Assembly (NCBI GenBank): GCA_019163375.1
Contig: JAFLKK010000009.1
Location: 310,001-374,000 of the forward strand
DNA length: 64,000 nucleotides
DNA from: Paludibacter sp.
GTDB lineage: Bacteria > Bacteroidota > Bacteroidia > Bacteroidales > Paludibacteraceae
Reading direction: 5' to 3'
Position 1 is the stretch's first letter; each line of letters begins with the position of its first letter. Below the pieces are notes generated by a model. The model was not told the origin of the DNA and did not search any database. It saw nothing but the letters and a program-made list of their open reading frames with translations. Made by a program: the position numbers and the translations under genes. Below are positions 57,471-64,000 of the stretch, piece by piece.

Positions 57471-59822
57471 ATGGGCCTCCGGATAAAAAAAAACTTAATA
57501 GGTGTTTTGATTGCACTTAGCTTTAGCTTTACGGCTGAAGCTAAGGTGCAAAAACACACCTTTGAGGCAGAAGCTGTCAAACTATTTTCAGGAGCGACAA
57601 AATTAGCTGACAAAGAGGCATCCGGCGGTTATTTAGTCAGTCTGGCTAAATCGGGACAAGCTATCCAACTTACAAACGGGAAGGCTTGCAGTAAGTTAGC
57701 GATTCGTTATGCAACAACAGCAGTTGGTACAATCAGTGTAGCGATCAACAACCAACCGACCCGGAAAGTGAACATCCATTCAACGGGTGCGCTCACCGGT
57801 TCGTTTCTTTATTCAATCATCGACATCGCGATTCCAAATCATGCAACGCTGACCATCAGTTTGGCAGATAATGATGTAGCCGTGAATATTGATAAAATCA
57901 TTGTGGGGAATGGCGATTTGGGATTACCTCCCGATAGTTGGAACTTACCACCACTACCGGTGGCTACCGGTTCCTATTCCGCCGATTGGAAGGAGTTAAG
58001 CCGGATATATACCGTGCCCGAATGGTGGCGTGAAGCTAAGTTTGGAGCTTGGTCGCATTGGGATCCGCAATCCATGCCCGAGCAGGGCGACTGGTATGCG
58101 CGTGGCATGTATATGCAGGGCGACAAACAATATGATTATAATCTCAAAAACTTTGGGCACCCATCGGAATACGGGTATAAGGATATTTGCCATAACTGGG
58201 TGATTGACAAATGGAATCCGGAGGAATTGATGAATTTATATGCTGAAATGGGAGCCCGTTATTTTATGGCTATGGGCGTTCATCATGATAACTTCGATTG
58301 TTGGAATTCAACTTATCAACCATGGAATTCGGTTAATATTGGTCCTAAACAGGATATTGTTGGTATTTGGGAAAAAATTGCCCGTCAACATGGTTTGCGC
58401 TTTGGTATTGGTTTTCATAACACTCCGGGGCGAACCTGGGGGCAGTTTATGACGGTGCGGTACACAAGCGACAAAACCGGACCGAAGCAAGGTGTGCCTT
58501 ATGATGCACTTCAAACCATTCGGGATGGAAAAGGTAAATGGTGGGAAGGCATGGATCCTGTGGATCTTTACGGCCCGAAACACGACAAAAAGAATCCTTT
58601 GCATTCGCCTTTTGCCAACCAGTTTATGTGGAGGGTGGATGATGCTATCAGCAAGTATCATCCCGATATGATTTACTTCGATGAACATGCAGGGGACTCG
58701 CAAATGGATTTGGGTGTAAATATGGGACTAGGCTTTCTCGCTCCGCAACTGATTGCAAACTACTACAATAAATCCATGCAATGGAATCATGGAAAGATGG
58801 ATGTGGTGATTAACCTCAAAGCCGTTGGTGGTAGATATAATAGTTTTCAAAACAGTCCTCAGCTGCTTCCACTTGTTGATCGTTCTTTAGTTAAGAGTAC
58901 TGAGGCTATCATCGAATCGGAGATTACGCCCTATTCTTTCCAAACCGAAACCAGTATAGCTGAATGGCACTACCTGACCGGTCAGAAATACAAGGATGCG
59001 AAAGAAGTAGTTGAACTATTGATGCAGAATGTCTCGCGCAACGGCACTATGTTGCTCAATATCACTCAGCACGGACGAGGTGACCTTGATCAGGAAGTGA
59101 TTCGGATATGTAAAGACATTGGCGCTTGGCTGAAAATCAACGGAGAAGCAGTGTATGGTTCACGTCCTTTTGAAGTTTTTGGTGATAATGCCGTACTATA
59201 TACTCGTAACCAGGGCAATATTTATGCTACGCTTCTGAATTGGGACGGCAACCCGATCACTCTTTCTGCACTTCATACCGGGGGTGCAACCTTGGGCAAA
59301 GTGTCCAAAGTAGAATTACTCGGTTCGGATATTTCAATGAAGTTTGTACAGGACGATAAAGGATTGATTGTTACTCCAGAAGGAGTTGCTCAAGCAATGT
59401 CAGGCATAACAGATCAATTGCTGGCTTCGAAATGCCGTGTTCTGCGTATTACGCACGACAAAGGTTGGTTCAATGACGATGATCCCGGTGTAAAAGCTCC
59501 CGGCTGGCTTCGTAAATCCAATCTGGGCACAGGTGATTTCAATAACGACCTTACTACCAGCGATACGTCCGGCGATAGTTGGACTTGTTCGTTCACGGGT
59601 AACAATATTGCAGTTATTGCCCCCAAAGAAGTGGGAGCAGGAAAAATTGAAGTCCTTATTGATGGCAAAACTCATGCAACAGCAGATTTGTCAACTATTG
59701 GAACACGTAAAGCACAGCAAGTGGTCTGCGAAATATCAGGATTAACTTTGGGCGAACATACCGTTAGTATTATCAATATTGGTTCCGGACCGGTAGCTGT
59801 GGATGCCTTAATGGTGCGATAA
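57471..59822 (+). CDS. Glycoside hydrolase family 29 alpha-L-fucosidase with flanking binding domains
   Basis: A 783-residue secreted protein, 9 nt after GH31. An N-terminal CBM-like sandwich (about 25-150), then a GH29 barrel (about 165-520: VPEWWREAKFGAWSHWDPQS, YFMAMGVHHDNFD, likely nucleophile Asp in IYFDEHAGD), the usual RNGTMLLNITQHGRGDLDQE segment, and C-terminal sandwich modules (to 783). GH29 removes alpha-L-fucose; some members act on alpha-L-galactose. Together with GH95 this gives the locus two enzymes for fucose-like residues. Confidence 0.9.
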   Translation: MGLRIKKNLIGVLIALSFSFTAEAKVQKHTFEAEAVKLFSGATKLADKEASGGYLVSLAKSGQAIQLTNGKACSKLAIRYATTAVGTISVAINNQPTRKVNIHSTGALTGSFLYSIIDIAIPNHATLTISLADNDVAVNIDKIIVGNGDLGLPPDSWNLPPLPVATGSYSADWKELSRIYTVPEWWREAKFGAWSHWDPQSMPEQGDWYARGMYMQGDKQYDYNLKNFGHPSEYGYKDICHNWVIDKWNPEELMNLYAEMGARYFMAMGVHHDNFDCWNSTYQPWNSVNIGPKQDIVGIWEKIARQHGLRFGIGFHNTPGRTWGQFMTVRYTSDKTGPKQGVPYDALQTIRDGKGKWWEGMDPVDLYGPKHDKKNPLHSPFANQFMWRVDDAISKYHPDMIYFDEHAGDSQMDLGVNMGLGFLAPQLIANYYNKSMQWNHGKMDVVINLKAVGGRYNSFQNSPQLLPLVDRSLVKSTEAIIESEITPYSFQTETSIAEWHYLTGQKYKDAKEVVELLMQNVSRNGTMLLNITQHGRGDLDQEVIRICKDIGAWLKINGEAVYGSRPFEVFGDNAVLYTRNQGNIYATLLNWDGNPITLSALHTGGATLGKVSKVELLGSDISMKFVQDDKGLIVTPEGVAQAMSGITDQLLASKCRVLRITHDKGWFNDDDPGVKAPGWLRKSNLGTGDFNNDLTTSDTSGDSWTCSFTGNNIAVIAPKEVGAGKIEVLIDGKTHATADLSTIGTRKAQQVVCEISGLTLGEHTVSIINIGSGPVAVDALMVR

Positions 59823-59844
59823 TAACAGTATGGAGATATAATTA

Positions 59845-62280
59845 ATGATAAAATTGAATACTATGTTGAAATTTTTTAAACTTTTACCAATAATGTCCGT
59901 GCTTTTATTAGCCAGTACTACAAACCTTAAGGCACAGCAAATTACACACGGCAAACAACTTTTCGATAGTAATTGGAAGTTCTTTTTGGGCGATCCTACG
60001 GGTGTAAACACTGTCGATTTTGACGATAAAGATTGGCGAGACCTCGATTTACCGCATGACTGGAGTATCGAAGGGACATTAGATGCGAAGAACCCTATGG
60101 GAAACGATGGCGGATATTTTCCTGCCGGTGTCGGTTGCTATCGAAAAACGTTTACTCTTCCGGCAGCGGTTAAGGGCAAGCTTGTATCTATCTATTTCGA
60201 AGGAGTTTATATGAACGCAGAGGTGTCTATCAACGGAAAATTACTGGGCGTCCATCCTTACGGCTATACTTCTTTTAGTTATGATCTTACTCCCTACCTG
60301 AAATTAAACAGTAAAAACGTTCTTTCTGTTCGGGTGGACAACTCAAAGCAAAAGAATTGCCGCTGGTACAGTGGTTCCGGTATTTACCGACATGTTTGGA
60401 TGGTTGTTTCCGATCCAATACACGTTGCTCAATGGGGTGTTACGGTTACGACTCCCAATGTATCTACTAAAAAAGCAACTGTTATAGTAAAAACCTTGGT
60501 GAAAAATGAGACAGGATTAGCTCAGAATGTTAGTCTTAAAACTACACTTTTGGATGCAAATGCGAGAAAAGCAGGTGATAATCAATTGCTAGTGCAACTT
60601 CCTGCCAACAGCGAGAAAGAGTTTGAACAAAGCATTCAGGTTGATAACCCTTTACTGTGGACCCCCGAAACTCCTCATTTATATCAGGCGCAAGTTCGTA
60701 TTGAGAAGAATAAAAAAACAATTGAGAATGTAAAAACAAACTTTGGCGTTCGCTCCATAAAATTTACCACCGAAAATGGATTTCAACTGAATGGAAAAAC
60801 GGTGAAGCTTAATGGAGGTTGTGTGCATCACGACAATGGTTGTTTAGGAGCAGCTGCTTTTGATCGTGCCGAAGAACGAAGGGTTGAAATTCTAAAATCA
60901 GCAGGGTTTAATGCTATCCGTACTTCGCATAATCCTCCGTCAGAAGCTTTTTTGGATGCCTGCGACAGATTGGGAATGCTGGTTATTGATGAAGCATTTG
61001 ATGGTTGGAAAGAAAAGAAGAATGATTATGATTATGCAATACTTTTTGATGCGTGGTGGCAACGTGACATCGAATCCATGGTAAAACGCGACCGAAACCA
61101 TCCTTCCATTATTATGTGGAGCACCGGTAATGAGGTTATTGAACGGAAAAAACCTGAAGCGGTTGAAACATCCAAAATGCTTGCTGGTTGTATCCGAAAA
61201 AACGATCCCACACGACCAGTAACATCAGCTATGACGGCTTGGGACAGTGATTGGGACATATTCGATCCGCTAATGGCTACACATGATGTTTGCGGGTATA
61301 ATTATCAACTACATCGTGCTCCGTCTGATCATGAGAGAGTGCCTTCGAGGATTATTGTTCAAACTGAATCGTATCCGAGAGATGCTTTTGCCAATTGGAA
61401 AATGGTGCAAAGTCACAATTATATTCTGGGCGATTTTGTTTGGACTGCGCTTGATTATTTAGGCGAGTCGAGCATTGGGCGTTGGTATTATCCGAGCGAT
61501 AAACCGGGTGAACATTGGGAAGGGGTATTTTTTCCCTGGCACGGTGCCTATTGTGGTGATATTGATTTGACAGGATGGCGCAAACCGATTTCGCATTACA
61601 GAAGCATGCTTTACAATGATACTGAAAAACTTTATATGGCCGTTCGGGAGCCCAATCCTGCTTCGGGAAAAATAAAAACAACGGGTTGGGCTGTTTGGCC
61701 AACATGGGAAAGCTGGACATGGCCGGGATATGAAGGAAAACCAATCGAAGTTGAAGTTTATTCAAAATATCCGAAGGTTCGACTTTATCTGAATGAGAAA
61801 CTGATAGGCGAACAATCTACAATGGAGGAACAACAATTCAAGGGAACATTCAATGTGCCTTACACCAATGGTGAGTTAAAAGCAGTTGGAGTAGTGGATA
61901 ATAAAGAAGTGGAAACAACCATTTTGAAAACTTCGGGCGATGCGGCTAAGATTAAACTAATTGTCGACCGCACGAAAATATCGGCTAATGGGCAGGATTT
62001 ATCATTTGTCACTATTGAAGTAACGGATAAAGATGGAAATCTACAGCCCAATGCTGAAAATAGGTTAGAATTTAAGTTGAGTGGTCCGGGCGTAATTGCC
62101 GGTGTGGACAATGCAAATATCAAAGATATAGACCCTTACGTTGCTACTTCCCGGAAAGCCTGGCATGGACGTGCACTTGTTGTAATTAAAAGTACAAAAA
62201 ATGCTGGTACGATTAAACTTTCAGTAGGTTCGGATGGTCTAAACAATGTTACAACGGAAATAATTACGGTTAATAAATAA
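59845..62280 (+). CDS. Glycoside hydrolase family 2 with DUF4982 and Big/invasin-like tail
   Basis: An 811-residue secreted GH2. Sugar-binding domain (about 40-205), Ig-like domain, barrel (about 310-600) with acid/base Glu430 in STGNEVI and nucleophile Glu508 in VQTESYPR, DUF4982 (about 640-705) and a Big/invasin-like domain (about 710-811). Numbering is from ATG 59845; ATG 59863 would give a tidier signal peptide. This is the short GH2 type typical of Bacteroidota beta-galactosidases, distinct from the LacZ-type gene upstream. Exact sugar specificity cannot be read from sequence. Confidence 0.9.
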   Translation: MIKLNTMLKFFKLLPIMSVLLLASTTNLKAQQITHGKQLFDSNWKFFLGDPTGVNTVDFDDKDWRDLDLPHDWSIEGTLDAKNPMGNDGGYFPAGVGCYRKTFTLPAAVKGKLVSIYFEGVYMNAEVSINGKLLGVHPYGYTSFSYDLTPYLKLNSKNVLSVRVDNSKQKNCRWYSGSGIYRHVWMVVSDPIHVAQWGVTVTTPNVSTKKATVIVKTLVKNETGLAQNVSLKTTLLDANARKAGDNQLLVQLPANSEKEFEQSIQVDNPLLWTPETPHLYQAQVRIEKNKKTIENVKTNFGVRSIKFTTENGFQLNGKTVKLNGGCVHHDNGCLGAAAFDRAEERRVEILKSAGFNAIRTSHNPPSEAFLDACDRLGMLVIDEAFDGWKEKKNDYDYAILFDAWWQRDIESMVKRDRNHPSIIMWSTGNEVIERKKPEAVETSKMLAGCIRKNDPTRPVTSAMTAWDSDWDIFDPLMATHDVCGYNYQLHRAPSDHERVPSRIIVQTESYPRDAFANWKMVQSHNYILGDFVWTALDYLGESSIGRWYYPSDKPGEHWEGVFFPWHGAYCGDIDLTGWRKPISHYRSMLYNDTEKLYMAVREPNPASGKIKTTGWAVWPTWESWTWPGYEGKPIEVEVYSKYPKVRLYLNEKLIGEQSTMEEQQFKGTFNVPYTNGELKAVGVVDNKEVETTILKTSGDAAKIKLIVDRTKISANGQDLSFVTIEVTDKDGNLQPNAENRLEFKLSGPGVIAGVDNANIKDIDPYVATSRKAWHGRALVVIKSTKNAGTIKLSVGSDGLNNVTTEIITVNK

Positions 62281-62310
62281 TTTGGAAGTTATATAAATAA
62301 AAAATAATAT

Positions 62311-64000
62311 ATGAAGAAATACCTTTTATACTTTTGTGCAATAAATTGCCTACTTCTGGGAAGCTCAAACTTAAAAGCACAAAACAAGTTGTATCCAAAT
62401 GAATTTCCGTTAGGAGATGTCAAATTGCTTGATGGTGCGTTTAAAAATGCACGAGATCTTAATATTGAGGTTCTTTTGAAGTACGATGTGGATCGAATGT
62501 TATCTCCTTACCGAAAAGAAGCCGGATTACCTGAAAAGGCGAAAACCTATCCAAACTGGGATGGACTCGATGGTCATATTGCAGGACATTATTTGACTGC
62601 CATGGCTTTGAATTATGCATCCACCGGTAATACCGAATGCAAAAAACGCATGGAGTATATGCTTGCAGAATTGAAAATCTGTCAGGATGCCAACGCTATA
62701 AATAATTCGGCATGGGGTGTTAATTATGTAGGTGGATTTCCTAATAGCTCAAAAATATGGCCTGCCTTTAAAAAAGGAGATTTCAGCGTGTATTTTGCTT
62801 CATGGGCACCTTTTTATAACTTACATAAAATGTATGCAGGCCTTAGAGATGCGTGGGTATATTGCGGTTACGATAATGCAAAAGTAATGTTTTTGAAATT
62901 CTGCGATTGGGGAATTACCATCACTTCTGCACTTACCGATGAGCAGATGGAAACAATGCTTAACATGGAGCATGGGGGTATGGACGAAATGTTTGCCGAT
63001 GCCTACCAGATGACAGGCGATAAAAAATACCTGATGGCCGCAAAACGCTACTCTCACAGGATGATTCTTGATCCAATGTCGCAAGGGGTGGATAATCTGG
63101 ATAACAAACATGCAAACACTCAGATACCAAAAGTGGTTGGTTTTGAGAGAATTGCAGAGCTTGGTCATGATCATAAATATCATAACGCAGGGAGCTTCTT
63201 TTGGGAAAATGTGACAACAAAACGCACGTTGGCTTTTGGCGGAAATAGCAGAAGAGAACATTTCCCTAATTCCGAATCTTGCACTGATTATGTGAATGAT
63301 GTGGATGGACCTGAAACATGTAATTCGAACAACATGTTGAAATTAACCGAGAATTTATTCAGATTACATCCGGAGGCAAAATATGCCGATTATTATGAAA
63401 AAACAATCTTCAACCATATCCTTTCAAGTCAACATCCCGAACACGGAGGATATGTGTATTTCACTTCGGCTCGCCCACGTCATTACAGAGCTTATTCTGC
63501 GCCCAATGAAGCAATGTGGTGTTGTGTTGGTACGGGTATGGAAAATCATGCTAAATACAATCAATTTATTTATACTCATTCCAATGATTCATTGTTTTTA
63601 AATCTTTTTATTGCTTCTGAACTCAATTGGAAAGAAAAGAAGATTAAATTCAAACAAGAAACAACGCTTCCTTACGAGGAACAAACCAAGCTTACCGTAA
63701 CCGAAGGTGGTGCTAAGCTCAAATTAATGGTTCGCTACCCTGCGTGGGTGAGCGATGGTGCATTAAAGATTACTGTAAATGGCAAGAATGTCACTTACTC
63801 AGCTCATCCATCTTCTTTTGTGTGTATCAATAGAACCTGGAAAAAAGGCGATGTAGTAGTAGTCAAATTGCCTATGCGCAACACTATTGAATATCTGCCT
63901 AATGTGGCTCAATACATTGCATTTATGCATGGACCGATTATGCTTGGTGCCAAAACCGGAACTGAGGATTTGAGAGGTTTAATTGCCAATGATAGTCGCT
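62311..64000 (+). CDS. Glycoside hydrolase family 127 beta-L-arabinofuranosidase, partial at window edge
   Basis: The first 563 codons of a secreted GH127 (formerly DUF1680), open to the window end with no stop. Signal ends LKAQ. The zinc site known from HypBA1 is preserved: Glu322 and Cys324 (ESC), then Cys404-Cys405 (WCC), the first of the pair being the likely thiol nucleophile. Barrel start is LLKYDVDRMLSPYRKEAG. The family removes beta-L-arabinofuranose caps, in keeping with the many arabinose-directed GH43s before it. It begins 30 nt after GH2 and continues the same operon. Confidence 0.93.
   Translation, partial: MKKYLLYFCAINCLLLGSSNLKAQNKLYPNEFPLGDVKLLDGAFKNARDLNIEVLLKYDVDRMLSPYRKEAGLPEKAKTYPNWDGLDGHIAGHYLTAMALNYASTGNTECKKRMEYMLAELKICQDANAINNSAWGVNYVGGFPNSSKIWPAFKKGDFSVYFASWAPFYNLHKMYAGLRDAWVYCGYDNAKVMFLKFCDWGITITSALTDEQMETMLNMEHGGMDEMFADAYQMTGDKKYLMAAKRYSHRMILDPMSQGVDNLDNKHANTQIPKVVGFERIAELGHDHKYHNAGSFFWENVTTKRTLAFGGNSRREHFPNSESCTDYVNDVDGPETCNSNNMLKLTENLFRLHPEAKYADYYEKTIFNHILSSQHPEHGGYVYFTSARPRHYRAYSAPNEAMWCCVGTGMENHAKYNQFIYTHSNDSLFLNLFIASELNWKEKKIKFKQETTLPYEEQTKLTVTEGGAKLKLMVRYPAWVSDGALKITVNGKNVTYSAHPSSFVCINRTWKKGDVVVVKLPMRNTIEYLPNVAQYIAFMHGPIMLGAKTGTEDLRGLIANDSR

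Overview
The window comes from a member of the Bacteroidota, probably Bacteroidales or Marinilabiliales and Paludibacter-like. The evidence is an AT-rich sequence, promoters of the phylum-specific form TTTG-N19-TAnnTTTG, A-rich rather than Shine-Dalgarno leaders, SusC/SusD-type glycan import, a hybrid two-component regulator, and a decayed type IX secretion (T9SS) sorting domain. The T9SS trace argues against Bacteroides itself. No rRNA, tRNA, insertion sequence or true CRISPR array is visible.

Region 1 (1-5204, minus strand) is the effector half of a type I-B (Cst1/Cst2, 'Tneap'-like) CRISPR-Cas locus. In transcription order it holds cas6, a frameshifted unknown gene fragment, a small acidic ORF, cas8b1, cas7, cas5 and the start of cas3; cas1, cas2, cas4 and the array would lie beyond the left edge. 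The gap between cas6 and cas8 holds the most interesting element of the window. It is an unannotated RNA gene of about 100 nt on the opposite strand, with a perfect promoter, a degenerate type I-B CRISPR repeat (CCAA/TTGG hairpin and ATTGAAAG handle), a spacer-like segment and an intrinsic terminator. The spacer-like segment matches 18 of 21 positions of a site about 90 nt upstream that carries a CCA PAM. The mismatches fall at positions 6, 13 and 18, so only position 6 differs in the first 12. The site lies beside the predicted cas8-operon promoter and on a nine-codon mini-ORF. This is the expected layout of a CreA/CreR-like guide RNA: crRNA-like RNAs that steer Cascade to repress a toxin RNA (CreTA) or cas itself (CreR).

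Region 2 (5205-6055) has a second promoter-to-terminator small RNA of about 185 nt, possibly 6S/Bacteroidales-1 type.

Region 3 (6056-35636, plus strand) is the core of a polysaccharide utilisation locus (PUL): a hybrid two-component regulator, GH43, a surface-glycan-binding-like lipoprotein, SusC, SusD, a DUF1735/DUF4361-like lipoprotein, an MG2/TonB-plug protein, a tandem CE1 esterase, GH95, an alpha/beta hydrolase, GH43 and GH3. Region 4 (36250-38479) is a short island of three unrecognised membrane or secreted proteins. Region 5 (38944-64000) is a long co-directional enzyme operon: GH2, GH43, GH43, GH27, GH43, LamG-GH43, a Cys-rich protein, GH43, GH27, DUF3237, GH31, GH29, GH2 and GH127 (cut by the window edge).

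Together these genes sense (regulator), bind and import (SusCD and lipoproteins), de-esterify (CE1, hydrolase) and strip side chains from a heavily decorated hemicellulose. Seven GH43, two GH27, two GH2, and one each of GH3, GH29, GH31, GH95 and GH127 would release arabinose, xylose, galactose and fucose or L-galactose. A complex glucuronoarabinoxylan or similarly branched arabinose-rich glycan is the best guess. No recognisable endo-acting backbone enzyme is present, so the locus probably works on pre-cut oligosaccharides or depends on enzymes encoded elsewhere.
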